Below, piece by piece: positions 1 through 9,699 of a stretch of DNA of 64,000 nucleotides. The notes beneath the pieces are model-generated. The model was not told where the DNA came from. It worked only from the letters and a program-made list of their open reading frames with translations, and did no database searches. The stretch comes from Desulforegula conservatrix Mb1Pa (GTDB taxonomy: Bacteria; Desulfobacterota; Desulfobacteria; Desulfobacterales; Desulforegulaceae), in the NCBI RefSeq assembly GCF_000426225.1, contig NZ_AUEY01000006.1, positions 34,296 to 98,295 of the forward strand, in the 5' to 3' direction. Position numbers and translations under genes: made by a program. How positions within the stretch are numbered: position 1 is the first letter of the stretch; each line of letters starts with the position of its first letter.

Positions 1-536
1 GAAATCAGGTCCTCATTTACGACCGAAGAATCAATAATTCCATTTTTAACGTCTTGGGAAATTCTTTTTACAGCCCTCGAAATTTCGGCCCTGCCTCCGT
101 AACTAAGCGCAAGATTGAGTGTCATCCCTGTGTTATCCATGGTTTTTTTCATGGATTCCTTCAAAGGAGACAAAACGCTATCAGGCAGCATATCAATCTC
201 GCCGATTGCCCTAAGTCTTATTCCGGTTTTAAGCATCTCAGGAGTTTCGTTTTCGAGGAATTTTCTCAGCAGGGTCATGAGAGCTGCGACTTCAATCTTG
301 GGTCTCTGCCAGTTTTCAGTTGAAAACGCATACAGTGTCAGCACCTTGACTCCGAGCTCCCTGCATGTCTTGACAACCATGCGAACGGTTTCAGCGCCCT
401 TTTCATGGCCTGTGACCCTGTTCATGAGTTTTTTCTGCGCCCACCTGCCATTGCCATCCATTATTATGGCGACATGGACAGGCAGGCGGGACAGGTCAAG
501 CTTTTCAGTCAGATCTGCCTGTTTTTTAGAATTCAA
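1..536 (-). CDS. uppS: Isoprenyl transferase (undecaprenyl diphosphate synthase), 3' end outside window
   Basis: Cis-prenyltransferase that adds isopentenyl diphosphate units to farnesyl diphosphate to make the C55 lipid carrier for peptidoglycan. Translating the minus strand gives an N-terminus with the family signature HVAIIMDGNGRWA, then GHEKGAE and a FSTENWQRP motif. The catalytic Asp lies in MDGNGRW. The reading frame runs off the left edge, so the C-terminus is missing. No ATG sits upstream of the signature in frame; the best start is a TTG at 534-536, which overlaps the frr stop by about 11 bases and suggests translational coupling. It is the last visible gene of the rpsB-tsf-pyrH-frr-uppS series, a classic bacterial order. 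Identity is secure; the start is less so. Confidence 0.9.
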   Translation of the reverse strand, partial: MNSKKQADLTEKLDLSRLPVHVAIIMDGNGRWAQKKLMNRVTGHEKGAETVRMVVKTCRELGVKVLTLYAFSTENWQRPKIEVAALMTLLRKFLENETPEMLKTGIRLRAIGEIDMLPDSVLSPLKESMKKTMDNTGMTLNLALSYGGRAEISRAVKRISQDVKNGIIDSSVVNEDLI

Positions 537-1083
537 GTATTTCTTTCTCTTTTTCTCTGTTTATTTCATCTATCTGCTTAACATGCTCATCTGTAATCTT
601 CTGGATATAATCCTGGGCCTTGAACATATCATCTTCAGATATCTTGCCGTCCTTTTTCAGACCTTTCAAAACTTCATTGGCGTCACGGCGTATGTTTCTG
701 ACGCTCACTTTATGTTCTTCGCTGATTTTCTGGACTGTTTTGACTATCTCCTTACGGCGCTGCTCTGTCAGAGGAGGTATGGATACCCGAACCATTTTTC
801 CGTCGCTTGAAGGAGTCAGGCCAATATTAGCCTTTAATATTGCTTTTTCAATTTCTTTTATTATAGAAGCATCCCAAGGCTGAATGGTTATCATCCTGCT
901 CTCCGGGATTGCGAGGGAAGCGATCTGGCTGAGAGGGGTAGGAGTACCATAATAATCAACCTTTACTGGATCAAGAAGAGACAAGGAAGCACGCCCTGTT
1001 CTTACCTTTTGGAGATCGGCCTTGAGAACAGCCGTTGTCTTGGACATCTTGTCCTGGGCTTCTTTCTGTATAGAGTTAATCAT
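526..1083 (-). CDS. frr: Ribosome recycling factor
   Basis: RRF splits post-termination ribosomes together with EF-G. The 185-residue length is the family norm. The sequence carries the conserved stretch KVRTGRASLSLLDPVKVDYYGTPTPLSQ in two adjoining pieces near residues 27-55, then the LTEQRRKEIVK and VSVRNIRRDAN helices of the three-helix bundle. It lies between pyrH (137 bases upstream) and uppS (overlapping), on the same strand. Nothing looks unusual. Confidence 0.97.
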   Translation of the reverse strand: MINSIQKEAQDKMSKTTAVLKADLQKVRTGRASLSLLDPVKVDYYGTPTPLSQIASLAIPESRMITIQPWDASIIKEIEKAILKANIGLTPSSDGKMVRVSIPPLTEQRRKEIVKTVQKISEEHKVSVRNIRRDANEVLKGLKKDGKISEDDMFKAQDYIQKITDEHVKQIDEINREKEKEILEF

Positions 1084-1220
1084 GCCTACTTACCTTTCAT
1101 GATAATGTTTATTTTGATTACGGCTGCAACAGCTTAACATTCACTTCATATCCGGACCGTCCGTACCAATAAGCAGCAGCCGTTGTCAGAGCATCTAACA
1201 TTGCCTGACTATAAAATTAA

Positions 1221-1934
1221 TCAGGAAATCAAGGTTCCTATTTCCTGACCGCAGATGACATCTTTAATATTGCCCGGAGTCATCATATCAAAGACCATGA
1301 GAGGCAGCCCGTTGTCCATGGCCAGCGAAATTGCGGTCATATCCATTACCTGAAGCTGCTTTTCAAGCACTTCCATATAGGATATTTTTTTTATGAACTT
1401 GGCGTCTTTGTTTTTTACAGGGTCTGAATCATATACGCCATCAACTTTTGTGGCTTTAAGAAGAAGCTCTGCATGAATCTCCTGGGCCCTAAGAACAGCT
1501 CCCGTATCAGTTGTGAAATAGGGATTACCTGTTCCGGCAGCAAAAATAACGGCCCTGCCTTTTTCAAGATGCCGAACCGCCTTTCTGAGAATAAATGGTT
1601 CTGCAACCTCATTCATTGTTATTGCAGATTGAACCCTCGTAGGAATGCCATTTCTTTCCATGGCATCCTGGAGGGCCAGACTGTTTATAACGGTCGCAAG
1701 CATACCCATATGGTCTGCAGAAGCTCTGTCCATACCAAATGAACTTGCCTTTACACCCCTGAATATATTTCCGCCGCCCACAACGATGGCTGTCTCAACA
1801 CCGAGGTCATATATTTTCCTGACCTCAGCAGCGACATATTTGATTACATCAGGGCTTATGCCAAATCCCTGATCGCCCATCAGGGCCTCACCGCTGAGTT
1901 TTAGAACAACGCGCTTATACTTGGGTTGTGTCAA
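1221..1934 (-). CDS. pyrH: Uridylate kinase
   Basis: UMP kinase phosphorylates UMP to UDP in pyrimidine nucleotide synthesis; it belongs to the amino-acid-kinase fold, not the P-loop kinases. Residues 8-16 read RVVLKLSGE, followed by a GGGNIFRG glycine loop and the [11 protein letters not shown] motif near the C-terminus. The length of 237 residues is typical. The start is a TTG at 1932-1934, supported by a GGAGAG Shine-Dalgarno seven bases upstream. Only four bases separate it from the tsf stop, so the two are surely co-transcribed. Confidence 0.96.
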   Translation of the reverse strand: MTQPKYKRVVLKLSGEALMGDQGFGISPDVIKYVAAEVRKIYDLGVETAIVVGGGNIFRGVKASSFGMDRASADHMGMLATVINSLALQDAMERNGIPTRVQSAITMNEVAEPFILRKAVRHLEKGRAVIFAAGTGNPYFTTDTGAVLRAQEIHAELLLKATKVDGVYDSDPVKNKDAKFIKKISYMEVLEKQLQVMDMTAISLAMDNGLPLMVFDMMTPGNIKDVICGQEIGTLIS

Positions 1935-1938
1935 AATA

Positions 1939-2538
1939 TTACTCTCCGCCTACCTGGAATCTTGTAAAACGTCTGATCTGAATATTTTCTCCGATTCTTG
2001 CAATGGTATCAGTGAGAATGTCGCTGATGCTCTTCTGCGGATCACGGATATAAGGCTGGCTAAGAAGACAGCATTCCTTGAGGAACTTGTTGATCTTACC
2101 TTCAACAATTTTATCTACCATATTGGCTGGTTTGCCTTCTTCAAGGATCTGAGCCTTGTAGATCTCCCTTTCCCTGTTAAGAAGATCAGCTGAAACATCT
2201 TCAGCCTGGAGAGCCACAGGGCTTGCAGCAGCTATGTGCATAGCAATGTTCTTGCCGAATTCTATGAAGTCATCGGTGTTTGCAACAAAATCTGTCTCGC
2301 AGTTGATTTCAACAAGAACGCCAATTCTGCCGCCGGTGTGGATGTATGAAGTAACACGGCCTTCGGAAGTAGAGCGACCTGATTTTTTAGCTGCAGAAGC
2401 AAGACCTTTTTTTCTTAAAAAATCCACGGCTTTTTCAAGATCACCATCTGTTTCTGCCAGCGCCTGCTTGCAATCCATTATTCCTGCGCCTGTCTTTGCG
2501 CGAAGATCCTTCACCATTACTGCACTAATTTCAGCCAT
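1939..2538 (-). CDS. tsf: Elongation factor Ts
   Basis: Nucleotide exchange factor for EF-Tu. The conserved N-terminal UBA-like segment [20 protein letters not shown] and the core [12 protein letters not shown] are present. I place the start at the ATG at 2538 (MAEISAVM...), which has GGGAG seven bases upstream; an in-frame ATG farther upstream at 2613 would add 25 unconserved residues. The resulting protein of about 199 residues is the short EF-Ts form, lacking much of the dimerisation module of the E. coli protein. It is followed by pyrH after four bases. Confidence 0.95.
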   Translation of the reverse strand: MAEISAVMVKDLRAKTGAGIMDCKQALAETDGDLEKAVDFLRKKGLASAAKKSGRSTSEGRVTSYIHTGGRIGVLVEINCETDFVANTDDFIEFGKNIAMHIAAASPVALQAEDVSADLLNREREIYKAQILEEGKPANMVDKIVEGKINKFLKECCLLSQPYIRDPQKSISDILTDTIARIGENIQIRRFTRFQVGGE

Positions 2539-2672
2539 TTCCATGCTCCCATTTTGAAACCCGGAAAATCCGGTAAAATTCTTATTAATCAGATATTTAG
2601 GCCATCTATACATGCCAAAGCGGAGCCGGTATTAAACCGGCACCGCCCTGATTTTTAAACAAACAAAAGATG
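2539..2672. other. rpsB-tsf intergenic spacer with small hairpin
   Basis: This 134-base spacer holds a short perfect hairpin at 2625-2641 (GCCGGT/ACCGGC arms, five-base loop). No T-run follows on the minus strand, so it is not a standard terminator. It could trim or partly attenuate the rpsB-tsf transcript; that is inference only. Confidence 0.35.
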
Positions 2673-3509
2673 CTACTCTGACGCTGATTTTCTGATTACT
2701 TCAACAACCGGGCCTTCGCCGCCAGCAGAAATAACTTTTCTCTCGCCAGGCTTAAGACCTTCACGATCCGCTATAGAGCCGCCTTCATCATCTGCCTTGT
2801 CAACAGCTGCATGGGCTCTTTCAGAGTGCTTTGCCTTACCTTCTATACATGCATCTGCAATTCTTGATGCAAAAAGCTGTATGGAACGGATTGCGTCATC
2901 GTTACCAGGAATAACATAATCAATGTCATCAGGATCGCAATTGGTATCTACTATCGCAACTATTGGTATACCGAGTCTTTTTGCTTCTTTAACCGCAATT
3001 GACTCATTTTTAGGATCTATTATGAATATTGCGCCAGGAAGACCGCCCATGGTCTGGATACCGCCAAGAACATCTGTCGCTTTGCCCTGCTCTTTACCAA
3101 GCTGGAGTCTTTCCTTTTTAGGGAAAAGCTCGATGGTTCCATCTTCATGGATTGTATCAAGATAATTGAGTCTCTCAACACTCTTTTTAATTGTCTGATA
3201 GTTGGTAAGCATACCGCCGAGCCATCTATTGTTGACAAAATACATTCCTGCGCGGACTGCTTCTTCTGCAATGGTTTCACGGGCCTGCTTTTTTGTTCCG
3301 ACAAAAAGAACAGACTTTCCAGATGATGTTACATCTGTAATGAAATCATATGCATCCCTGAACATCTTTACTGTCTTCTGAAGATCAACAATATAGATGC
3401 CGTTTCTTGCGCCAAAAATGTACTGTTTCATTTTCGGGTTCCAGCGCCTGGTCTGATGACCAAAATGAACGCCAGCTTCCAGAAGCTCTCTCATTGTTAC
3501 GTATGCCAT
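2673..3509 (-). CDS. rpsB: 30S ribosomal protein S2
   Basis: Structural protein of the small subunit. The start [20 protein letters not shown] and the downstream [24 protein letters not shown] segment are diagnostic, as are the [10 protein letters not shown] and [20 protein letters not shown] motifs. At 278 residues it has a C-terminal extension of some 30-40 residues, acidic and glycine-rich, compared with the common 230-250 residue S2. A good AAGGAGA Shine-Dalgarno precedes the ATG. It heads the rpsB-tsf-pyrH-frr-uppS unit. Confidence 0.97.
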   Translation of the reverse strand: MAYVTMRELLEAGVHFGHQTRRWNPKMKQYIFGARNGIYIVDLQKTVKMFRDAYDFITDVTSSGKSVLFVGTKKQARETIAEEAVRAGMYFVNNRWLGGMLTNYQTIKKSVERLNYLDTIHEDGTIELFPKKERLQLGKEQGKATDVLGGIQTMGGLPGAIFIIDPKNESIAVKEAKRLGIPIVAIVDTNCDPDDIDYVIPGNDDAIRSIQLFASRIADACIEGKAKHSERAHAAVDKADDEGGSIADREGLKPGERKVISAGGEGPVVEVIRKSASE

Positions 3510-3728
3510 TTTAACTTCTCCTTGAAATTAGGTTAAACTTCCGCCCTCTTCAACCCCACACCCAACCAGGCCCGATTGCCCGGCACCAGGGTAACAGGTC
3601 CAAGAACGTGTTGTTCCCGATCGATAGGGCTAAGTAACTGATACAAAAGCCGAATCAGATCGAAATCTTCACAAAAGCCTGAATTCAATATCAAATTGCA
3701 GTTGAGACCGCAAGGTATTTATAAAGAA
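3510..3728 (-). promoter_or_regulatory. Leader region of rpsB
   Basis: A 219-base stretch between prmC and rpsB that would form the rpsB leader. Its downstream half is clearly richer in G+C than its surroundings and can form several short helices on the minus strand. Autogenous control of rpsB-tsf through the leader is known in other proteobacteria, but I cannot match a named motif here, and I see no convincing -35/-10 pair. Treat it as a candidate only. Confidence 0.25.
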
Positions 3729-4628
3729 TCACACACTGGGATTTCTTTTTCTTGCAAAAGCAAGCCTGTCATTACCACCATAATCTTTTATTATTCTGAC
3801 CCCATCACAAAGATCAGACGAGTCCAAAATCTGTGAAACAGCGCGTCCCTGATCATAGCCAATCTCGATCACAAGAAAGCCTGACGGTTTTATATGGTCA
3901 AATGCCGAAGATACGATTCTTCTGATGCACAGAAGTCCGTCATCGCCGCCATCCAGTGCGCTGAGCGGTTCATGGACCGAGACTTCCGGTTCGAGAACAG
4001 GAATAACATCAGATCGTATATAAGGAGGATTGGAAACAATAAAATCAAACTTAAATTCTGAAGAAAAGGCGTCGCACCAGCTGGATCTGACAAAGGAAAT
4101 ACGATCACAAAGACTATTGAGAAACGCATTTTCACTGGCGACAGAAAGGGCTTCGGCGGATAAATCCGAACCTACCGCAAAAGAATCAGGTATCTCAGTC
4201 AGTATTGAAAGGGCGATTGCCCCACTTCCTGTACCAAGATCGGCAAAGACGATTCGATGCTCGTGCCGCATATTATTTTTTACTTCATCTGCAACGACTT
4301 CTATCAAGAGCTCTGTATCCGGCCTTGGGATCAGAACGTATGGAGAGACTTTGAAATCAAGCTTCCAAAATGCTTTTTCGCCGAGAATATATGCAAGCGG
4401 CTCTCTTTGAGCCCGCCTTTTAATTAAATCCTTGAAGCTGGATCGTTCTTCCTGATTGAGTGGCTTGTCGTATCCAAGATATAGATCAAGGCGGCTTATG
4501 CCAAGAACCCTGGAAAGGAGCAGTTCGGCAGTCAGACGAGGGGAATCAATCCCTTTTTTGTCAAAATACTCTGCCGTCCATTTCAGGACATCTCCTACGC
4601 ACCACGTGGAATTCTGTCCCGTATCCAT
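3729..4628 (-). CDS. prmC: Peptide chain release factor N5-glutamine methyltransferase
   Basis: SAM-dependent enzyme that methylates the glutamine of the GGQ motif in release factors. The 299-residue protein has the SAM-binding DLGTGSGAIALS motif and the catalytic NPPY (in VSNPPYIRSD), with an N-terminal helical domain that recognises the release factor. The ATG overlaps the prfA stop in a TAATG arrangement, so substrate and modifying enzyme are translationally coupled. Confidence 0.96.
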   Translation of the reverse strand: MDTGQNSTWCVGDVLKWTAEYFDKKGIDSPRLTAELLLSRVLGISRLDLYLGYDKPLNQEERSSFKDLIKRRAQREPLAYILGEKAFWKLDFKVSPYVLIPRPDTELLIEVVADEVKNNMRHEHRIVFADLGTGSGAIALSILTEIPDSFAVGSDLSAEALSVASENAFLNSLCDRISFVRSSWCDAFSSEFKFDFIVSNPPYIRSDVIPVLEPEVSVHEPLSALDGGDDGLLCIRRIVSSAFDHIKPSGFLVIEIGYDQGRAVSQILDSSDLCDGVRIIKDYGGNDRLAFARKRNPSV

Positions 4629-5701
4629 TAAAAAGCGGTCTCATTCTCCTGAAGAGCCTGGGCCTGATAATAAGCTGCAAGGGACTCGATGATTTCATCG
4701 ACATCTCCTTCCATTACCATCTCAAGCTTATAAAGAGTGAGACCAATCCTGTGATCAGTCACCCTGCCCTGCGGATAGTTATAGGTACGAATACGTTCGC
4801 TTCTGTCACCACTTCCAACCTGGTCTTTTCTGGCCTGGGATCTTGAAGCATTAGCATCTCTGTTCATCTTGTCCAGAATCCTTGCCTTTAAGATACTCAT
4901 GGCTTTCGCCCTGTTCTTAATCTGTGATCTTTCATCCTGACAAGTAACAACAGTACCTGTGGGCAGATGGGTGATTCGTACTGCCGAATCAGTCGTGTTT
5001 ACATGCTGACCACCGGCACCCGATGATCTGTAAACATCGACACGAAGATCACCAGGATCAACATGGACTTCAACATCTTCTGCTTCCGGAAGAACAGCTA
5101 CGGTTGCGGCTGAAGTATGAATTCTGCCCTGGGACTCAGTAGCCGGAACCCGCTGAACCCGGTGGGTTCCGCTTTCAAATTTGAAAGCACTGTAAGCCCC
5201 TACGCCCTTGATCATTATGATGACTTCCTTAAAACCTCCGGCTTCACTTAGGCTCGAATCCATCATCTCAACTTTCCAGTTGCGCCTTTCAGCATAACGG
5301 CTGTACATCCTGAGGAGATCTCCTGCAAAAATAGCTGCTTCATCTCCTCCTGTTCCTGCTCTTATTTCAACAATTACACTTCTGTCATCATTGGGATCTT
5401 TGGGAATAAGAAGTTTCTTGAGATTAGCTTCAAGTTCTTCCTTTCTATCATCCAGAGACTTAAGCTCATCCAGAGCAAGATCCTTTAGATCAGAATCGCC
5501 TTCCTCAAGAAGAAGTTTGCTGTCTTCAATATCCTCAAGAGTTTTTCTATAAGTCCTGAAAGTTTCCACAAGTTCCGCTATGCCTGCATGCTCCTTGAGG
5601 TATTTCTGATATTTTGACTGATCCCGCACTACATCAGGATCGCTCAGCAACTGCTCGAGCTTAATAAATCTTTCTTCTACACCCAAAAGCTTGTCAAACA
5701 T
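4628..5701 (-). CDS. prfA: Peptide chain release factor 1
   Basis: Class I release factor for UAA and UAG. The GGQ loop sits in [15 protein letters not shown] and the stop-codon tripeptide is PAT (in [10 protein letters not shown]), which marks RF1 rather than RF2. The length of 357 residues is normal. It is followed immediately by prmC, the usual partner. A terminator just upstream, after rpmE, implies that prfA-prmC needs its own promoter, probably in 5702-5800. Confidence 0.97.
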   Translation of the reverse strand: MFDKLLGVEERFIKLEQLLSDPDVVRDQSKYQKYLKEHAGIAELVETFRTYRKTLEDIEDSKLLLEEGDSDLKDLALDELKSLDDRKEELEANLKKLLIPKDPNDDRSVIVEIRAGTGGDEAAIFAGDLLRMYSRYAERRNWKVEMMDSSLSEAGGFKEVIIMIKGVGAYSAFKFESGTHRVQRVPATESQGRIHTSAATVAVLPEAEDVEVHVDPGDLRVDVYRSSGAGGQHVNTTDSAVRITHLPTGTVVTCQDERSQIKNRAKAMSILKARILDKMNRDANASRSQARKDQVGSGDRSERIRTYNYPQGRVTDHRIGLTLYKLEMVMEGDVDEIIESLAAYYQAQALQENETAF

Positions 5702-5801
5702 GATTGGAACTCGGCTTCCCCAGATTATTGTGTAAAAATGGTGTCAACAAAGCATGGACACCGTAAGGAAATTAAGAAATATCCTCTAAAAATACAAAAA
5801 G

Positions 5802-5842
5802 GCAAAAAAAATCAGGCGGTTCATAATAAACCGCCGTGATTC
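5802..5842 (-). terminator. Rho-independent terminator after rpmE
   Basis: Read on the minus strand, a stem with arms at about 5829-5841 and 5810-5821 (AACCGCC/GGCGGTT core, extended by TGATT/AATCA) is followed by a run of eight T. It lies 25 bases past the rpmE stop, so it should separate rho-rpmE from prfA-prmC. Confidence 0.8.
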
Positions 5843-5866
5843 TTAAGCCCCCAAAAAATAGAAAAG

Positions 5867-6085
5867 CTATTTATCAGCGCTGTCCTGAAATTTTGCGTAT
5901 TTCTTCTTGAAGCGCTCGATACGTCCAGCAGTGTCAACCAGTTTCTGCTTACCGGTAAAAAAAGGATGGCAAGCGGAACAAATTTCCACTTTGATATCCT
6001 TTCTAACTGAACCAACTTCAAAAATTTTGCCACATGCGCATGTCGCTGTGGTCAACTCATATGCAGGATGAATGCCCTCTTTCAT
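5867..6085 (-). CDS. rpmE: 50S ribosomal protein L31, zinc-binding type
   Basis: Large-subunit protein. The 72 residues begin [20 protein letters not shown], and the zinc ligands C16, C18, C36 and C39 (CAC ... CSAC) are all present, so this is the zinc-containing C+ form rather than the zinc-independent paralog. The [18 protein letters not shown] segment is typical. It lies 25 bases downstream of rho and ends at a clear terminator. Confidence 0.96.
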   Translation of the reverse strand: MKEGIHPAYELTTATCACGKIFEVGSVRKDIKVEICSACHPFFTGKQKLVDTAGRIERFKKKYAKFQDSADK

Positions 6086-6110
6086 CTGGTATAAAACTCC
6101 CTGTTATTCA

Positions 6111-7358
6111 TTATGAATTCATTGAATCAAGAAACTCTTTATTATTTCGTGTTCCGCTCATTTTATCAAGTAAAAATTCCATGCTGTCAATCGTATTTAA
6201 TGAAGCAAGGAGCTTTCTTAAAATCCAAAGCCTGTTCAAAGTGGCGCCATCAATAAGAAGTTCTTCTTTTCTCGTACCTGATTTTTTAATATCTATGGCA
6301 GGAAAAATTCTTCTGTCAGCAAGCTTTCTGTCAAGCTGGATTTCCATGTTACCAGTACCCTTGAACTCTTCAAAGATAACTTCGTCCATCCTGCTTCCGG
6401 TATCAACAAGGGCTGTGGCTATAATTGTAAGACTTCCTCCGTCCTCAATATTTCTCGCGGCACCAAAAAACCTCTTCGGTCTGTGAAGAGCATTTGAGTC
6501 CACACCACCGGAAAGAATCTTCCCGCTCGGAGGCATTACAGAGTTATAAGCCCTTGCAAGGCGGGTAATACTGTCAAGCAGGATTACAACGTCTTTTTTA
6601 TGCTCAACAAGTCTCTTGGCTTTTTCAATTACCATTTCAGCGACCTGGACATGGCGTTCGGCCGGTTCATCAAAGGTGGAACTGATAACCTCGGCGTTGA
6701 CGTTTCTGGCCATGTCAGTTACTTCTTCAGGTCTTTCATCAATCAGCAATATAAAAGGAACGACATCTTTATGCGCTGATATAATGCTGTTTGCAATATT
6801 CTGAAGAAGCATGGTCTTGCCTGAGCGCGGAGGTGATACGACCAGGCCTCTCTGACCAAAGCCCAGCGGCGTGAGAAGATCCATTACTCTGGTTGAATAA
6901 TTGTCACTTGCGTTTTCAAGATTGATTTTCTGTTCAGGATAGAGAGGGGTCAAGTTGTCAAAAAGAATTTTTTCCCTTGCTACTTCCGGGTCTTCGTAAT
7001 TGACGGCCTCGACCTTGAGAAGCGCAAAATACCTCTCAGACTCTTTTGGCTGACGAATCTGGCCTGAAACAGTGTCCCCTGTTCTTAGATTAAATCTCCT
7101 TATCTGGGATGGTGAAACATAAATATCATCCGGCCCTGGCAGATAATTGCAGTCAGGAGAGCGTAGAAAGCCAAACCCGTCAGGGAGGATTTCAAGCGTG
7201 CCCTGACCATAGATCAATCCATTTTTTTCTATCTGAGCCTGCAAAAGCGAGAAAATCAACTCCTGTTTACGCAAACCCGCAGCACCATCTATATTGTACT
7301 GCTTGGCAAGCTTAGCCAGGTCCTTGATTTTCATAGATTTAAGTTCAGAAATATTCAT
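6111..7358 (-). CDS. rho: Transcription termination factor Rho
   Basis: Hexameric RNA helicase that ends transcription at rho-dependent sites. In order: N-terminal helical domain with [13 protein letters not shown], the RNA-binding cold-shock fold ([22 protein letters not shown]), Walker A in [14 protein letters not shown], Walker [16 protein letters not shown], and the Q-loop/R-loop region [23 protein letters not shown]. At 415 residues it is a standard size without an inserted domain. GGAG sits seven bases before the ATG. Confidence 0.97.
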   Translation of the reverse strand: MNISELKSMKIKDLAKLAKQYNIDGAAGLRKQELIFSLLQAQIEKNGLIYGQGTLEILPDGFGFLRSPDCNYLPGPDDIYVSPSQIRRFNLRTGDTVSGQIRQPKESERYFALLKVEAVNYEDPEVAREKILFDNLTPLYPEQKINLENASDNYSTRVMDLLTPLGFGQRGLVVSPPRSGKTMLLQNIANSIISAHKDVVPFILLIDERPEEVTDMARNVNAEVISSTFDEPAERHVQVAEMVIEKAKRLVEHKKDVVILLDSITRLARAYNSVMPPSGKILSGGVDSNALHRPKRFFGAARNIEDGGSLTIIATALVDTGSRMDEVIFEEFKGTGNMEIQLDRKLADRRIFPAIDIKKSGTRKEELLIDGATLNRLWILRKLLASLNTIDSMEFLLDKMSGTRNNKEFLDSMNS

Positions 7359-7643
7359 GAAGTTTCTCCATCATAAAAAAATTCACCCTGCAGCAGCCAA
7401 ACCGGAAATTCAAACCGGAATGCATCATTAAAAATTCATAAATTATTAACGATACTTAAAATTTGGCTTATTTGGACTTTCGAGATCCTAATCTAAAGCA
7501 TGATTTTCGGCTAATGCATGATTCGAGATACGGCAGAGGCCGCGACTTGACCACTTGATTTTTGAGCACATAAGGGATTTACCAAGAGACCGGGAAATAA
7601 AACCAGGAAACACAACTATATAATCACGCTATAACCTTAAGAT

Positions 7644-8261
7644 TTAATTGTCAAGCCTTAAAGATTTTAAATAGTTATACAATTTTTCCGATTCATCCGA
7701 TAGCTCTGCAACCCCACCTGAGTTGCTGATCAGATAGTCGGCTTTTTCAGCCTTGACATCATCTGGCATCTGTATCGAAATAAGCGCAGAAGCTTCTTCT
7801 GTTGATACGCCGTCCCTCAGCGAAAGCCTTTTGATTCTGTCGACCTGGTCACATATAATGACAACGACAAAATCAAACATTTCTTCCATACCTGATTCAA
7901 AAAGCAGAGGAACCTCTACAATGACAATATCCTCTCCTTTGTTAAAGGCATCGTCAATCTGTTGGTTCATACCGGCAAGTATTCGAGGGTGAAGAATATC
8001 CTCAAGTTTTTTCTTCTTGTTACGGTCTGCTATTATCAGCCGCCTGAGATATGGCCTGTTAAGACCGCCATCAGAAGCAATGGACTCGGGTCCGAATTCA
8101 GCCCTTATAACAGCCAAAGACGAACTACCAGGCGCAACAACCTCTCTGGACAAAGAGTCCAGATCTATCACGACAAGACCTTTTTCCCTGAGACACCGGC
8201 AGACAGTGGACTTTCCTGATCCAGCGCTCCCAGTTAAAGCAACCCGCATTGATTTGGGCAT
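7644..8261 (-). CDS. coaE: Dephospho-CoA kinase
   Basis: Catalyses the last step of coenzyme A synthesis, phosphorylating the 3'-OH of dephospho-CoA. The P-loop GSAGSGKSTV is at residues 11-20, then DLDSLSREVVAPGSS, the HPRI motif (ILHPRILAG) and VPLLFESGMEEMFD. At 205 residues it is normal in length. The ATG at 8261 has an AAAGGGG Shine-Dalgarno; an internal ATG four codons later is less likely. A 285-base spacer separates it from rho downstream. Confidence 0.95.
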   Translation of the reverse strand: MPKSMRVALTGSAGSGKSTVCRCLREKGLVVIDLDSLSREVVAPGSSSLAVIRAEFGPESIASDGGLNRPYLRRLIIADRNKKKKLEDILHPRILAGMNQQIDDAFNKGEDIVIVEVPLLFESGMEEMFDFVVVIICDQVDRIKRLSLRDGVSTEEASALISIQMPDDVKAEKADYLISNSGGVAELSDESEKLYNYLKSLRLDN

Positions 8262-8395
8262 CCCTGGCCCCTTTCATTTAAAACCCCGCCTTCTTTTCCC
8301 CGGAACGTCCTATAATTCAAAAACAAAACGAATTCAAATATTTTTTTAAAGAAAATGCGAGTTTATGTCACCCATACGGACAAAAGCTCTTTTAC

Positions 8396-8424
8396 TTGAC
8401 AAGGTGTGAGGATTTTAATACTAA
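8396..8424 (+). promoter_or_regulatory. Candidate sigma70 promoter for adk
   Basis: TTGACA at 8396-8401, a 17-base spacer and TACTAA at 8419-8424. The -35 box is perfect and the -10 box weak. The leader would be about 100 bases and contains a small hairpin at 8461-8475. Confidence 0.5.
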
Positions 8425-8531
8425 CTTCGCGTTACTTCTTGATTTTCTTATTTAGACTTTAAGCCTTCGAGGCTTTATTTGTATTTATAGACATAAATTA
8501 GCTATTTTAACTTTTTAAGGAGAATCAGCAA

Positions 8532-9203
8532 ATGAACATTCTGTTTTTTGGTCCAAACGGAAGCGGAAAGGGTACCCAGGGCGCAATCCTTCGTGACAAA
8601 TTCAAGCTTGCCCATGTTGAGTCAGGCGGAATTTTCCGTGAAAACATCAAGGGCGGCACTGAACTTGGTATGATAGCTAAAGGCTATATTGACAAGGGTG
8701 ACCTTGTTCCAGATGAAATCACAATCCCAATGATTCTTGATCGCCTTAAGAAAGATGACTGCAAAGAAGGCTGGCTTCTTGACGGTTTCCCAAGAAACAA
8801 GGTACAGGCGGAAAAGCTTGATGAAGCGCTTAAAACTTCAGGCATGAAGCTTGACTACGTTGTTGAGATTCTTCTTGACAGAGAAACTGCAAAAAACCGC
8901 ATCATGGGTCGTCGTCTCTGCGTAAATGACAACAACCATCCTAACAATATTTATATTGATGCCATCAAGCCAAACGGTGACAAATGCCGTGTTTGCGGCG
9001 GTGAACTTTCTTCCCGCGCTGATGACCAGGATGCAGACGCTATCAACAAACGTCATGACATCTACTACAACTCAGTAGACGGAACCCTTGCATCTGCATA
9101 TTATTTCAAGGCTCTTGCTGAAAAAGGCGCAAGCAAATACATCATACTTGATGGTGAAAAAGCAGTTCCTGAAGTTACAGCTCAGCTTCTTGCTAATCTG
9201 TAA
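8532..9203 (+). CDS. adk: Adenylate kinase
   Basis: Interconverts ATP+AMP and 2 ADP. Residues 5-15 form the P-loop FGPNGSGKGTQ, in which Asn stands where most family members have Gly. The LLDGFPRNKVQAEKL segment and an extended LID domain follow (residues about 136-175), with CRVCGGELSSRADD forming part of a possible zinc site together with the Cys of GRRLCVND. The length of 223 residues is that of long-LID enzymes. A strong AAGGAGA Shine-Dalgarno precedes the ATG, and a terminator follows closely, so it is monocistronic. Confidence 0.94.
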   Translation: MNILFFGPNGSGKGTQGAILRDKFKLAHVESGGIFRENIKGGTELGMIAKGYIDKGDLVPDEITIPMILDRLKKDDCKEGWLLDGFPRNKVQAEKLDEALKTSGMKLDYVVEILLDRETAKNRIMGRRLCVNDNNHPNNIYIDAIKPNGDKCRVCGGELSSRADDQDADAINKRHDIYYNSVDGTLASAYYFKALAEKGASKYIILDGEKAVPEVTAQLLANL

Positions 9204-9222
9204 CAACCAGCTCATATAAAGT

Positions 9223-9264
9223 TTCAAAATAAAACCGGCCCCTTGAGGCCGGTTTTATTTTGAA
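9223..9264 (+). terminator. Terminator after adk
   Basis: A perfect 18-bp stem (9223-9240 with 9247-9264), six-base loop, GC-rich core GGCC/GGCC and a T-rich descending arm, about 20 bases past the adk stop. The A-rich rising arm means it could also work on the other strand. Confidence 0.9.
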
Positions 9265-9378
9265 CTTTTCCATTTTAAAATTTCCTTGCTTTATTCAATA
9301 TTTTAAAATAAATAAATATGATTTTGAAAAATTGCAATACATCACCCGTCAAAGACGGCAAGAAAGGGGCGATATAGT

Positions 9379-9582
9379 TTGAAAGAAATCGAGGTTCGCG
9401 TATTAGACAATGACCTTGAAAAGGCAATGAGGATTTTGAAGAAAAAAATCCAAAACGATGGACTTTTTAAGCGTCTCAAACTCAAAAAGACTTTTGAAAA
9501 ACCTAGCGAATACCGCAGACGCAAGGCGCGTGAAGCAGAAAGAAGACAGCGCATTGCAGCGGCAAGAAAATTCAGAAAATAA
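9379..9582 (+). CDS. rpsU: 30S ribosomal protein S21
   Basis: Small basic subunit protein needed for initiation. The 67-residue sequence MKEIEVRVLDNDLEKAMRIL and the basic RRRKAREAERRQR tail are diagnostic. The start is a TTG at 9379, backed by AAGGGGC eight bases upstream; no in-frame ATG is available. A possible promoter is TTGCTT (9286-9291), 17 bases, TAAATA (9309-9314). It is flanked by terminators on both sides and so is its own transcription unit. Confidence 0.95.
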   Translation: MKEIEVRVLDNDLEKAMRILKKKIQNDGLFKRLKLKKTFEKPSEYRRRKAREAERRQRIAAARKFRK

Positions 9583-9597
9583 TTTTATCCAGTTTTT

Positions 9598-9637
9598 TAA
9601 AAAAGCCCGGCACATATGTGTCGGGCTTTTTTGTTTA
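9598..9637 (+). terminator. Terminator after rpsU
   Basis: A long stem, AAAAGCCCG pairing with CGGGCTTTT around a self-complementary CACATATGTG core, one G-T pair, then a T-run. It starts about 16 bases after the rpsU stop. Confidence 0.9.
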
Positions 9638-9699
9638 GTAAATTTATTAAAAATATGCTTTCCTGAAAAAGACACCATTACATTTTTTCCAGGCAATCG

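Noticed and set aside
115..810. Open frame of 231 codons on the plus strand over uppS and frr
   Set aside because: It is antisense to two strongly conserved genes and its translation resembles no protein.
2538..2613. Longer tsf start at 2613
   Set aside because: It adds 25 unconserved residues, while the ATG at 2538 has a proper Shine-Dalgarno and matches the usual EF-Ts N-terminus.
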